64,000 nt of DNA from Novosphingobium sp. (GCA_024236175.1 JACKKY010000001.1:1664410-1728409); one strand, 5' to 3'. Counted from the first letter of the stretch, positions 51,192 through 60,365 are shown. Notes: generated by a model not told the origin, from the letters alone. Numbers and translations are program-made.

Positions 51192-52586
51192 CTAGAGCGT
51201 CCGGCTCGAATAGGCCGCCCAGCGCGCCTCGACCTGCGCCTTGCGCTCCTCTGGCGTCACGCGCGGGATGTCGGCCATGGCGTCGAGCTCGCTGCGCTTG
51301 ATCACCCGGAAGTCGCGGATCAGCCCTTCGTTGGTCATTTCGGGCGGCACCGCCTGCCAGCGCAAAATGCCGATACCGTCGAGCATCCCGTCGGTATCGA
51401 GCCAGTTCGCGACCCCCGGGTCCTCGCGCGCGATCACATAGGTGAAGCTGCCGTCCGGGTTTGCCGTGACCTGGCTGGAATTGAGGCAGACCTGCTTCTT
51501 CCTGGCGTCGGGCGCGATCATCCACGGGTTGTTGATCTGGAAGCCGGTGTAGCGCGCGTCGCCCTGCACGGTGTTGATCAGGAACACCTCGTCCGGCGCG
51601 AGGTGGAAGTTCATGCCGCACACGAAGCCCCAGCCGCCGGGGCGGCCCTGCGGCTCGGAGCGCTCGTTCGGTCCCAGGCCGCCGAACCAGATGTCGGGGA
51701 AATGCGACCAGAAGCCGATATAGCCTTCCATGTCCGCCAGCACGCGCTCGCGCACGGTCTCCAGCGTCCACGGCTCGGGCTCCACTTCGTCGAGCCGGCG
51801 CAGGGTCAGCTTCGGCGCCTTGTCGGTCCAGCTGCCGAGGATGTCGCGCACCCCGGCCATGCAGTATCCCGAAGGCGGGATGTCCATGTGGTTCGGCCCG
51901 TCCGCCTCGCCGCCCAGGGTGATGCGGAAGGTGCCGTCATCGTTCACCACCAGCTCGCGGTCCGACATGATCGAGGTGTTGTGGATGTCGGCATGCTTGC
52001 CGTCGGTGACGGGCATGATGTTCTGCGGCTGGGCCATGTCGCCGGCATCCACTTCCAGCAGGAACTGCGCCGGGCGGCCGTCCGGGTGGTACTCGCCGAG
52101 GATCTCGTAGCGCCCGCCGCCCTCGATCCCGGCCATGCGGTAGATCGCGTCGGGATTGTCGCCCGAGGTGCCGACGCCGCCCAGCTTGTGGCCGAGCCAT
52201 TCGCGCGGCGTGTCGTCGGTCGCCCACAGGAACACCGGCTGGGTCGGCCGGTGGACCAGCTCGGCGAAGATCAGCGAGCGGGTCCACTGGTCGAGCGATT
52301 CGTCCAGCGTCTTCGCGGCATCGGGCATCTGCGCGCGCGCCTCGGCGGACAGCGTCACACGCAGCTTGTCCTTGATCGCGGCGACGGCGGGATCGGCCTC
52401 GATCTCCAGCAGCATCCGCTCGGCCTCGATCTGCTCGGGCGTCGCGAGCCAGGGCCCGTCGCCTTGCGCCGCTTCCTTGCCCGCCGAACAGCCAGTGAGG
52501 GCGGCGACCGCCCCCGCCGACATCAGCCCCAGCGTGGTGCGCCGGCTGATCCCGCCCGGCACGAATTGCGGCTTGCCTGTCGTCAT
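51192..52586 (-). CDS. DUF1214-like secreted lipoprotein
   Basis: The product is 464 residues. ISRRTTLGLMSAGAVAALTGCS has a twin-arginine pair, a hydrophobic core and a lipobox (LTGC), so it is exported, perhaps by Tat, and lipidated. The C-terminal half (INTVQGDARYTGFQINNPW, NPDGSFTYVIAREDPGVANWLDTDG) resembles DUF1214. Such proteins are numerous in sphingomonads and mycobacteria and of unknown function. Of two adjacent ATGs, 52586 has better spacing to GGGAGAGG than 52589. Confidence 0.78.
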   Translation of the reverse strand: MTTGKPQFVPGGISRRTTLGLMSAGAVAALTGCSAGKEAAQGDGPWLATPEQIEAERMLLEIEADPAVAAIKDKLRVTLSAEARAQMPDAAKTLDESLDQWTRSLIFAELVHRPTQPVFLWATDDTPREWLGHKLGGVGTSGDNPDAIYRMAGIEGGGRYEILGEYHPDGRPAQFLLEVDAGDMAQPQNIMPVTDGKHADIHNTSIMSDRELVVNDDGTFRITLGGEADGPNHMDIPPSGYCMAGVRDILGSWTDKAPKLTLRRLDEVEPEPWTLETVRERVLADMEGYIGFWSHFPDIWFGGLGPNERSEPQGRPGGWGFVCGMNFHLAPDEVFLINTVQGDARYTGFQINNPWMIAPDARKKQVCLNSSQVTANPDGSFTYVIAREDPGVANWLDTDGMLDGIGILRWQAVPPEMTNEGLIRDFRVIKRSELDAMADIPRVTPEERKAQVEARWAAYSSRTL

Positions 52587-52735
52587 CATCCTCTCCCCTT
52601 GGTCCCCGCCCGGCGCGGCGCCTGCCGCTGTCCGAGTCGAACGGGCGGGAGAGTGGGGCGCGGCGCGGCGGGGGGCAAGCCCCAATCCGGACGCCCAATC
52701 CGGAAGCCCTGTCCGGGTGCCGCGCGCGCCGGGCG

Positions 52736-53305
52736 CTAGGCGGCGTTCTCGGCCATGCAGGCGGCCATCAGCGGCCGGGCGTCGCGCATCGGCTCGCTGC
52801 CGTCCCAGTTCGCCGCGGTGTCGCGCATCGCATCGAACCAGGCATCGAACAGGCCGGGCCGCATGAACTGGTAGAGCACCGGGTTCTCTACCCCGACGGG
52901 CTCGCAATAGATCTCGATCTGGAAGTCGGTTTCCGGATCGCGCATGTCGACCACCATTTCCAGCGGCATGCCCGCGTCCTTCATCATCGCCAGCGTCGCG
53001 TCGAAATCCTCGGACATATAGGCGATGTGGTGCAGCCCGCCGTGGGGATTGAGATCGAGGAAGGCGTTGTAGGCGGAAATGCCGCCGGGCTTCGGGGAAA
53101 TGATCTCGAAGCAGTTGTCGCCCGAATAGACGAAGGCGACCTGTGCGGAGAACTCGTGCTGCTCGCCGCGATAGTCGCCCATGCCGCCGACTTCGCCGAG
53201 CAGGAAGAACGGCCCGATCCCGCCCGCCGCGAACTTTTCGAGCGCGGCGTCGAAATCCGGATAGACGTAGCACTGGTGGACCGGCTGGCCGAGAAGTCTG
53301 CTCAT
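52736..53305 (-). CDS. VOC (glyoxalase/dioxygenase fold) family protein
   Basis: The product is 189 residues. VHQCYVYPDFDAALEKFAAGGIGPFFLL opens the first module; GLHHIAYMSEDFDATLAMMKDAG carries a metal-binding His in the second. The family includes glyoxalases, epimerases and extradiol dioxygenases; this one resembles methylmalonyl-CoA-epimerase-like VOC proteins found near steroid and aromatic catabolic genes. ATG 53305 has GGGAGAACGG upstream. It precedes the DUF1214-like gene on the same strand. Confidence 0.82.
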   Translation of the reverse strand: MSRLLGQPVHQCYVYPDFDAALEKFAAGGIGPFFLLGEVGGMGDYRGEQHEFSAQVAFVYSGDNCFEIISPKPGGISAYNAFLDLNPHGGLHHIAYMSEDFDATLAMMKDAGMPLEMVVDMRDPETDFQIEIYCEPVGVENPVLYQFMRPGLFDAWFDAMRDTAANWDGSEPMRDARPLMAACMAENAA

Positions 53306-53861
53306 ATTCCGTTCTCCCGATGTCTGGATGCGCCGCAGGGGTGCCACGCCGCGCGCCGCTTGTCGAGGGAAGCGAGGGCCGTGGCAGGCCGGAACTTCGC
53401 GAAGTTGGCCCACCGGAACTTTGCGCTTGTGAGGTCCGCTGTGGAACCTCGCCCGGCCGGGCGCGGCGCGCGGATTGTCCGGGGAAATGAGGGGGTTGCG
53501 GCAACGGAGCGGCATGGCGCGGTCCTTCTGGAACTTCACACCGCGTTTAGCCCAGCTCGGGGCTGTAGGACAGGGGCGCGGGGAGCGAATGCCCCCGATC
53601 AACTCCACGTCATGCCAGCGAAGGCTGGCATCCCAGGCGTCGGAGCGCTCCCGCCCGAGACCCCAGCCTTCGCTGGGGTGACGAAGTTTGGTTCGAGCAA
53701 GGGCAAACCCTCCGCGGCCCGTTCCGCCAGCGCTGCCACCGGCCGGCGGGTTGCATCGTGATCGGGTCGTTGGTGCGGACGGGTTGTGTCTAACTGGACT
53801 CGCCGAGGCGCTAGAGGGGGCAAACAGGGCCGTTTATGGAAACTAGCGCGCATAGGAAAGG
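53306..53861. other. Intergenic region upstream of the VOC gene
   Basis: It separates the catabolic block from the AT-rich two-gene unit. Apart from the 76-base repeat at 53608 no feature is supported. ORFs across it are in repeat or GC-skewed sequence. Confidence 0.5.
53608..53683. repeat. 76-base dispersed double-hairpin repeat, intergenic copy
   Basis: It begins CGTCATGCCAGCG and ends GGGGTGACG. Two hairpins are present: TGCCAGC-gaa-GGCTGGCA and ACCCCAGC-ctt-CGCTGGGGT. A second copy of exactly the same length lies inside uvrA (57828-57903), with about 11 differences by eye. This is the REP-like class common in sphingomonads. Confidence 0.85.
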
Positions 53862-54524
53862 CTAAGGAATTCGAACATTTGGCCCGCCTTCGTTCTTCGT
53901 GGCAGGTAAGTTCTTTGGTTTTCCCAGCGAAGGTCGGACGTCATATATCCGATCCATAAGATAATATATTCCACGAAGGGTCAATATTATCTGCCAAGTG
54001 AATACAGTGATCCAAACGTATACAGTCAAAAACTCGACACATGTATGCCATGGAATTGAAATTCCATAAATTTCTGTCTCTTTCTCGTGCAAAAGTTGCG
54101 ATACGGGCTCGGAAAATGATCTCAGGAATATTGCTGATATAGCTAAGAAGAAACTTAACCCAACCAAGAATCCGAAAATTGAACAGACATACTGACGCCT
54201 TGTGAAATACTCCTCATTATCAGTAGAGTAATTCAAAATGGCGGGGCCATGTTCAATTACGTCGTCAAGTGAAGAGTTTTCGCGGAAAAAGGTGGCGATA
54301 GCTACCAAGCCTGCAACGAAAAAACCGGCCAGAACCGTGGACAAGGCCCCGAGGCCATCAACGAGTCCATCTTTGGCAAATGTGTTCGGCATTCCCAGCC
54401 ATAACCAAGCCACTACGAGAAAGAGGGCGATGGCAATTGAAATATATAATTCAATTGCAAAAATTCGTGCACCGTCTTGACGGCGCAAGCGTACATAAAC
54501 AAGCCAAGATGAAAGCGGTTTCAT
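53862..54524 (-). CDS. Four-helix membrane protein, second gene of an AT-rich unit
   Basis: The product is 220 residues. Four hydrophobic segments are visible: ELYISIAIALFLVVAWLWLG, LSTVLAGFFVAGLVAIATFF, SIFGFLVGLSFFLAISAIFL and EFLTVYVWITVFTWQIILTL. Short loops separate helices 1-2 and a charged loop (DEEYFTRRQ-like, here DNEEYFTRRQ) precedes helix 3. ATG 54524 overlaps the preceding stop by 4 bases, so the two genes are coupled. Base composition is far more AT-rich than the surroundings, pointing to transfer. No family recognised; a pore-type effector is one possibility. Confidence 0.7.
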   Translation of the reverse strand: MKPLSSWLVYVRLRRQDGARIFAIELYISIAIALFLVVAWLWLGMPNTFAKDGLVDGLGALSTVLAGFFVAGLVAIATFFRENSSLDDVIEHGPAILNYSTDNEEYFTRRQYVCSIFGFLVGLSFFLAISAIFLRSFSEPVSQLLHEKETEIYGISIPWHTCVEFLTVYVWITVFTWQIILTLRGIYYLMDRIYDVRPSLGKPKNLPATKNEGGPNVRIP

Positions 54525-55453
54525 TGACCAACTTTTACAGCCTCTTCTACCAAATCCTTCCGGACCTTTGTACTGCATACTGGTAGGTCTTTTGATACCG
54601 AAATTTGTTCTGATCGCACAAAGACAACTTCTTTTCCTTCTTCGCCGCGTTCGATTTTCACTGTCTTCTTGCGTCCCTCCTCCAAATTAAGATCAATCAA
54701 AAAATCTTCCCAGCCCTTCGATCGGGCTCCCTGGGCCAACTTTCCAATTTTTTGGTACCATTTCTCACGATCGATGTCTTTTTTTATGCGTATTCGCATC
54801 CGTTCGTTCATCGCCTCGAAGTCCGTTCCGTCCACGAATGATGCGTCCGCTGGGCGCACGAGAGTGATGTATCCAAAATAACCACCTTTGAGTGCATTCG
54901 TAACTGTCTCGTCCTTTACGCCACCAGACTTAAGAACTGTATAAGTCTCATCTGGCTTTCCTTTTTGATCGGTAAACTCATATTTATAGGAGTTCAAAGC
55001 ACGAGCAATGATCTGTTGGACAAGGGTCATTGATATTTTCGGAATTTCTTCAAGGTATACATCGTATGAGCCATCGCTTCTTTTGTCGGTCTTGATAATA
55101 AGATGGCATGAAACTGACTGCTCCTCATCGTCCTCTCGGTCGGCAGTGCGAACAGTTACGATCTTGCCGTTCTTCTTTCGGTAGTCGGGGTCGGCAGCGT
55201 CGGGGCTGGCTCTATGGAAGAGAATTGTGAGGGCTCTTGCATCTGTGTTGGGTTCAACATCGACAACCTCGACAATGTCGCCGTTTGCAGTATGGACGAA
55301 AGCTTCGTCTCTTGCATACGCTGCATTGATGGCAGCCATTACGGAGTATTCGCCATCGGGTGCGACTATTGGAATTGCAGGAGCACGTTTTTTCCGGCCG
55401 TAGATGTTAAACCGATAATGCCGGATAAACCTTGTGCGCCTTTCAAGAAACAC
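54521..55453 (-). CDS. Unknown cytoplasmic protein, first gene of an AT-rich unit
   Basis: The product is 310 residues from GTG 55453, with GGAG 7 bases upstream; the frame extends to TTG 55522 without a ribosome site. It starts FLERRTRFIRHYRFNIYGRK, then a soluble mixed domain (GEYSVMAAINAAYARDEAF, HLIIKTDKRSDGSYDVYLEE) and a Lys-rich C-terminal half (RIRIKKDIDREKWYQKIGKL). No catalytic motif or HTH is evident. It is followed by a coupled four-helix membrane protein. Soluble sensor plus membrane effector is a layout found in phage-exclusion systems, but homology to any was not established. Confidence 0.65.
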   Translation of the reverse strand: MFLERRTRFIRHYRFNIYGRKKRAPAIPIVAPDGEYSVMAAINAAYARDEAFVHTANGDIVEVVDVEPNTDARALTILFHRASPDAADPDYRKKNGKIVTVRTADREDDEEQSVSCHLIIKTDKRSDGSYDVYLEEIPKISMTLVQQIIARALNSYKYEFTDQKGKPDETYTVLKSGGVKDETVTNALKGGYFGYITLVRPADASFVDGTDFEAMNERMRIRIKKDIDREKWYQKIGKLAQGARSKGWEDFLIDLNLEEGRKKTVKIERGEEGKEVVFVRSEQISVSKDLPVCSTKVRKDLVEEAVKVGQ

Positions 55454-55664
55454 TTTGCATCTCCACAGCAACCACGAACTAAAATATTCATGGATAGAAC
55501 AATGCCGAAATGTCCAGCCCAATCACCGCAAGCGAACAGATTATCCTCAGATTTGCATAAATTGTCGGCCTAGATCATCTGTGATTTCATCGCCCTCCAT
55601 GTCCGCTCCAACCTGTTACGATAGGATCCGAATTGGCTGATTTGCGCCTTTGGGCACAACTGCC

Positions 55665-58652
55665 CTACTCCGCCGCTTCCTTCCCCCGTTCCAGCAACCC
55701 AGCCAGATACTGCCCGGTGAAGCTCCGCGCGTTCGCAGCGACGTCCTCCGGTGTGCCTTCCGCCACGATCTCGCCGCCGCGCACGCCGCCTTCGGGGCCC
55801 AGGTCGATGATCCAGTCGGCGGTCTTGATCACGTCGAGGTTGTGTTCGATCACCACCACCGAATTGCCCTGCTCGACCAGCCGGTGCAGCACTTCGAGCA
55901 GCTTGCGCACGTCGTCGAAATGCAGGCCGGTGGTGGGCTCGTCGAGGATGTAGAGCGTCTGGCCGGTCGCGCGGCGTGACAGTTCCTTGGCGAGCTTCAC
56001 CCGCTGCGCCTCGCCGCCCGACAAGGTCGTCGCCTGCTGGCCGACTTTCACATAGCCGAGCCCGACCTCGTTGAGCATGTGCATCTTGTCGCGGATCGGC
56101 GGCACCGCCTTGAAGAACTCCTCCGCGTCCTCGATCGTCATGTCCAGCACGTCGGCGATCGACCGGCCCTTGAATTTCACTTCCAGCGTCTCGCGGTTGT
56201 AGCGCCGGCCGTTGCACTCCTCGCAGGTGACGTAGACGTCGGGCAGGAAGTGCATCTCGATCTTGATCAGCCCGTCGCCCTGGCACGCCTCGCAGCGCCC
56301 GCCCTTGACATTGAAGCTGAAGCGGCCCGGCTTGTAGCCGCGCGCTTCCGATTCCGGCAGGGCCGCGAACCAGTCGCGGATGTTGGTGAAGGCGCCGGTG
56401 TAGGTCGCCGGGTTGGAGCGCGGGGTACGGCCGATCGGCGACTGGTCGATCTCGATCACCTTGTCGCAATATTCGAGCCCGGTGATCTTCTCGTGCGGGC
56501 CGGCGATCACCCGCGCCCCGTTCAGCGCCCGCGCCGCCCCGGCATAGAGCGTGTCGAGGGTGAGCGAACTCTTGCCCGATCCGGAAACGCCGGTGATGCA
56601 GGTGAAAGTGCCGAGCGGGATGCCGGCGGTGACGTCGCGCAGGTTGTTCGCCCGCGCGCCGTGGACGGTGACGCAATGGCCGTTGCCCTTGCGGCGGCGC
56701 GAGGGGATCGGGATCATCCGCTCGCCGGTGAGATATTGCGCGGTGAGGCTCTCGCGGCTCTTGAGGATCTTCGCCAGCGGGCCTTCGGCCACCACCTCGC
56801 CGCCGTGCACCCCGGCGCCGGGGCCGAGATCGACGATCCAGTCGGCATGGCGGATCGCGTCCTCGTCGTGCTCCACCACGATGACGGTGTTGCCGAGGTC
56901 GCGGAGCCTTTTCAGGGTTTCCAGCAGGCGGTCGTTGTCGCGCTGGTGGAGGCCGATCGAGGGCTCGTCGAGGACGTAGAGCACGCCCGACAGGCCGCTG
57001 CCGATCTGGCTGGCGAGGCGGATGCGCTGGCTCTCGCCGCCCGACAGGGTGCCGCTGGTGCGGTCGAGATTGAGGTAGTCGAGCCCGACGTTGTTGAGGA
57101 AGCCCAGCCGCTCGTTGATCTCTTTCAGGATCGCGCGGCCGATCTGGCGCTGCTGGTCGGTGAGGTGCTCCTCGAGGCTGCCGAACCAGGCGTAGGCGTC
57201 GGCGACCGAGAGCCGGGTGGTCTCCGAGATGTCGCGGGTGGCGATCTTGACGGACAGCGCCTCGGGCTTGAGCCGCTTGCCGTGGCACGCCTCGCAGGGC
57301 TGGGCGGTCTGGAACTTGCCCAGCTCCTCGCGCATCCAGGCGCTTTCGGTCTGCAGCATGCGGCGGTTGAGATTGCCGATCACGCCTTCGAACGGCTTGT
57401 TGACCGTGTATTCCTTGCGCCCGTCCTTGAAGGTGAGGGCGACGGGCATCCCGCCGGTGCCGTGCAGGATGATGCTGCGCTGGTCGGGCTCCAGCTCGTT
57501 CCACGGCGTCGTCAGGTCGAAATCATAGGCGCGCGCGAGGCTGGAGAGCACCTGCATGTAATAGGGGCTGGGCGGGTTGGACTTGGCCCACGGCACCACC
57601 GCGCCCTGCTTGAGCGTGAGCGCCTCGTTCGGGACGACGAGCTGCGGATCGAACAGCAGCTTCTCGCCCAGCCCGTCGCAGGCCGGGCAGGCGCCCTGCG
57701 GCGCGTTGAACGAGAACAGCCGCGGCTCGATCTCCTCAAGCGTGAAGCCGGAGACGGGGCAGGCGAACTTCTCGGAAAAGACGATGCGGTTGGGCGGCAG
57801 GCCGGCGCCTTTCATCTTGCCCTGATCCGTCATGCCAGCGGAGGCTGGCATCTCGGGCGTTTGCGCGCCGCCGCCTGAGACCCCGGCCTTCGCCGGGGTG
57901 ACGGTCTGGGTGGCCAGCTCCGCCACCGTCGTATCCGCCAGGTCGACATAGGCGAGCCCCTCGGCCAGCTTGAGCGCCTGTTCGAAGCTGTCGGCGAGCC
58001 GCGTCTCGATGCCCGGCTTCACCGCGATGCGGTCCACCACCACCTCGATGTCGTGCTTGAACTTCTTGTCGAGCGCGGGGGCGTCCTCGATCCCGTACAT
58101 CTCGCCGTCGATCCGCACGCGGGTGAAGCCGGCCTTCTGCCACTCGGCCAGCTCCTTGCGGTACTCCCCCTTGCGCCCGCGCACCACCGGGGCGAGCAGG
58201 TAGAGCCGCGTGCCCTCGGGCAGGGCCATCACCCGGTCGACCATGTTGGACACGGTCTGCGCCTCGATCGGCAGGCCGGTGGCGGGCGAATAGGGCACGC
58301 CGACCCGCGCCCACAGCAGGCGCATGTAGTCGTAGATCTCGGTCACCGTGGCGACGGTGGAGCGCGGGTTGCGGCTGGTGGTCTTCTGCTCGATCGAGAT
58401 GGCGGGGGAGAGCCCGTCGATATGCTCGACATCGGGCTTCTGCATCATCTCGAGGAACTGGCGCGCATAGGCGCTCAGGCTCTCGACATAGCGGCGCTGC
58501 CCCTCGGCATAGATCGTGTCGAAGGCGAGGCTCGACTTGCCCGAGCCCGAGAGCCCGGTGATGACGATCAGCTTCTCGCGCGGCAGGGCGACGTCGAACC
58601 CCTTGAGGTTATGCTCGCGCGCCCCGCGGACGGTGATGTGGGTGAGGGACAT
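55665..58652 (-). CDS. uvrA: Excinuclease ABC subunit A
   Basis: The product is 995 residues, about 50 more than E. coli UvrA. Walker A motifs are GLSGSGKS (33-40) and GVSGSGKS in the second half; zinc modules include CPACDGLG and CEACQGDG; the ABC signatures are TLSGGESQRIRLA and TLSGGEAQRVKLA. It recognises DNA lesions with UvrB in nucleotide excision repair. Residues about 251-275 (TPAKAGVSGGGAQTPEMPAS and neighbours) are encoded by a dispersed 76-base repeat. ATG 58652 begins the conserved MSLTHITVRGAREHNLK; the frame runs on to 59000. An SOS box lies 71 bases upstream. Confidence 0.97.
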   Translation of the reverse strand: MSLTHITVRGAREHNLKGFDVALPREKLIVITGLSGSGKSSLAFDTIYAEGQRRYVESLSAYARQFLEMMQKPDVEHIDGLSPAISIEQKTTSRNPRSTVATVTEIYDYMRLLWARVGVPYSPATGLPIEAQTVSNMVDRVMALPEGTRLYLLAPVVRGRKGEYRKELAEWQKAGFTRVRIDGEMYGIEDAPALDKKFKHDIEVVVDRIAVKPGIETRLADSFEQALKLAEGLAYVDLADTTVAELATQTVTPAKAGVSGGGAQTPEMPASAGMTDQGKMKGAGLPPNRIVFSEKFACPVSGFTLEEIEPRLFSFNAPQGACPACDGLGEKLLFDPQLVVPNEALTLKQGAVVPWAKSNPPSPYYMQVLSSLARAYDFDLTTPWNELEPDQRSIILHGTGGMPVALTFKDGRKEYTVNKPFEGVIGNLNRRMLQTESAWMREELGKFQTAQPCEACHGKRLKPEALSVKIATRDISETTRLSVADAYAWFGSLEEHLTDQQRQIGRAILKEINERLGFLNNVGLDYLNLDRTSGTLSGGESQRIRLASQIGSGLSGVLYVLDEPSIGLHQRDNDRLLETLKRLRDLGNTVIVVEHDEDAIRHADWIVDLGPGAGVHGGEVVAEGPLAKILKSRESLTAQYLTGERMIPIPSRRRKGNGHCVTVHGARANNLRDVTAGIPLGTFTCITGVSGSGKSSLTLDTLYAGAARALNGARVIAGPHEKITGLEYCDKVIEIDQSPIGRTPRSNPATYTGAFTNIRDWFAALPESEARGYKPGRFSFNVKGGRCEACQGDGLIKIEMHFLPDVYVTCEECNGRRYNRETLEVKFKGRSIADVLDMTIEDAEEFFKAVPPIRDKMHMLNEVGLGYVKVGQQATTLSGGEAQRVKLAKELSRRATGQTLYILDEPTTGLHFDDVRKLLEVLHRLVEQGNSVVVIEHNLDVIKTADWIIDLGPEGGVRGGEIVAEGTPEDVAANARSFTGQYLAGLLERGKEAAE
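57828..57903. repeat. 76-base dispersed repeat inserted within the uvrA coding sequence
   Basis: It begins CGTCATGCCAGCG and ends GGGGTGACG, the same ends and length as the intergenic copy at 53608. The element keeps the uvrA frame and adds about 25 residues in the variable loop before the zinc region that contains SEKFACPVSGF. Both copies are open in the same reading phase (VTPAKAGVSGG...MPA.AGMT). Confidence 0.88.
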
Positions 58653-58722
58653 GGTGGGTGATGTGGGGCCTATTGCTGCCTGAGTCCAGCCGCCCTCAGG
58701 GGAAGGTGGCGCCTGTGCAAAT

Positions 58723-58737
58723 GTTCCACATTTGTTC
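58723..58737 (-). promoter_or_regulatory. LexA (SOS) box of uvrA
   Basis: GTTC-cacattt-GTTC matches exactly the alphaproteobacterial LexA box GTTC-N7-GTTC. It lies 71 bases before the uvrA start, a usual distance for SOS control. The divergent gene at 58858 could also be affected. Confidence 0.85.
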
Positions 58738-58857
58738 GGCAATGGCAAGCGCAGGCCGCCCTCGTCGCCGGAAGACCTAATCGGTTGAAGAAAACAATTT
58801 CGTTTGGACCGAATCGCGCAGTCGATGTAAACAAACCCCGGGAAATAGGGGGTCGCC

Positions 58858-60099
58858 ATGAAGTTCGGGAACAGTATCCACAAGTATATTTCGCGCAGGC
58901 ACAATTTGCTCTGTGCGTCTCTTGCGTTCGCAACCGTGCTTGGTGTTCCGGCAGGAACGGCGTCGGCACAGGACACGTCCGACGAGATCGAAAAGCTCAA
59001 TCAGAAAGTCGAACTGCTCAACGCGAAAACCAGTCTCGCGAACGCACGGCTCGACTATGCGAATGTCATATTCGAACAATTGCCCAGCTTCAGCGGCGAA
59101 ACGACGACGGACGACAACACGGGAAAGTTCGAAGCGACGATCCTGTCCGCCGACGCGATGTCGATCGTGGCGCAACAGTTTTCAATGAAGGCCACCGAGA
59201 CGGTCACTTCGCCCAAGATCCTCGTTCTTGCCGATGACGAGGATTTCCACTTCGGCACCGCCTTCGCGATCAATGCGGAAATGCGGGACCTGAAGGCGGC
59301 AGCCCCGGACATCGGCTGCGTTTTCGACTGCGGGGGCGGCGACAACAAGATTCTCGGCATCATCCCTCCCGTTCCCATCGCGGCGGTTACCGCATTGGCC
59401 GGCATGTTGCGCTCCGAAACCAAGCTGACCACCCTGACCGCCGATGCGATGGATTCGCGCAAGCTGGCCACGGCCGTCGCCGCAGATCTGAACAGTTCCG
59501 GGAAGATGGCGTTCGTGCTGGGCGGCAGCCCGGGAACCATTGCGAAGCCGGAACAGCGTCCCGAACTGGACGCGACATCGAGCTGGCTGCCCGCAGAGCA
59601 TATCGCCAGCAAATACCTGTGGCTCTTTACCGCACGAAACATGATGGAACTGCGGGCCAAGGCGCTGGGCAATTCCAAGGCAAGGAAGAAGCAGAAGGAA
59701 AAACTCAATTCCTGGATAGAACGATTCGACAAGTTCAATGCCCGCGTCAGCACTGCCGACAGCAACGGCAACATCGCGCTGCTCAACGCGATCCAGGCTT
59801 CCGTCATCCAGGATGATCTCGCCGCCGTCATGCGCGTGGACGTCGAGCTTGCGGGCGGATCGCTCAAGAACACGAAGAATATCGCGACCTTCTTCGGCGT
59901 GGATCCCTTGCGCGTGACCGGGGGTGTGCTCGCATCCTATGTCATTTTCGACACGACGGACGCGGGTCAGTCGAGACCGACAGGTTGGGGCAGGATGGCC
60001 TGTTCCACCCCTCCCATCCGCCTGAGGAAAGTGAAGTCGCTGCGCTTCAAGGTTGCCGGCGGATCGGCAGCCGAGGTCGCCCAATGCCGCATGATATGA
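58858..60099 (+). CDS. Secreted protein of unknown function
   Basis: The product is 413 residues. Signal peptide LLCASLAFATVLGVPAGTASA is followed by a short coiled coil (DEIEKLNQKVELLNAKTSLA), a central region with a Cys pair (CVFDCGG), a Lys-rich helix (SKARKKQKEKLNSWIERFDK) and a C-terminal Cys pair (RMACSTPP, AEVAQCRMI). No family is recognised. It is divergent from uvrA and monocistronic, followed by a repeat. Codon use is like the main genome, unlike the AT-rich unit. Confidence 0.7.
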   Translation: MKFGNSIHKYISRRHNLLCASLAFATVLGVPAGTASAQDTSDEIEKLNQKVELLNAKTSLANARLDYANVIFEQLPSFSGETTTDDNTGKFEATILSADAMSIVAQQFSMKATETVTSPKILVLADDEDFHFGTAFAINAEMRDLKAAAPDIGCVFDCGGGDNKILGIIPPVPIAAVTALAGMLRSETKLTTLTADAMDSRKLATAVAADLNSSGKMAFVLGGSPGTIAKPEQRPELDATSSWLPAEHIASKYLWLFTARNMMELRAKALGNSKARKKQKEKLNSWIERFDKFNARVSTADSNGNIALLNAIQASVIQDDLAAVMRVDVELAGGSLKNTKNIATFFGVDPLRVTGGVLASYVIFDTTDAGQSRPTGWGRMACSTPPIRLRKVKSLRFKVAGGSAAEVAQCRMI

Positions 60100-60246
60100 A
60101 GGGGACGTGAGGCCCTGGCAGGCCGACCAAGGATACTCGCGCGCCCCGCGGACGGTGATGTTGGGGCGGGGCGTGGGACATTGTGCGCCGGCCAAGTTCG
60201 TTTCGGGCAAGGGGGCTGGAGCCAATCCGCCCGGCCTTCCCCACCC

Positions 60247-60351
60247 CGTCATCCCCGCGAAGGCGGGGATCCAGATAACGATGCGAAGATACGATCCGGT
60301 ACGCTATATGCGCCGACCTTATCTGGGCCCCTGCCTACGCAGGGGCGACGG
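60247..60351. repeat. Paired REP-like hairpin element
   Basis: It starts CGTCATCCCCGCGAAGGCGG, with hairpin CCCCGC-gaa-GGCGGGG, and ends with CCCCTGC-ctac-GCAGGGG followed by CGACGG. The two hairpins are about 60 bases apart. It fills the gap between the convergent secreted-protein and restriction-enzyme genes and is related in design, not in sequence, to the 76-base repeat. Confidence 0.7.
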
Positions 60352-60365
60352 CGGAGAGTCAGGCC

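Noticed and set aside
54521..55453. Assignment of the AT-rich pair to lambda RexAB
   Set aside because: Only the layout is alike; no convincing residue-level similarity was seen, so it is kept as unknown.
55570..57504. 644-codon minus-strand ORF within uvrA
   Set aside because: It is an alternative frame of uvrA, with very high Arg/Pro/His content and no signature.
60100..60365. CRISPR-like repeat array
   Set aside because: Only two hairpins of a paired REP element; no regular repeat-spacer series and no cas genes.
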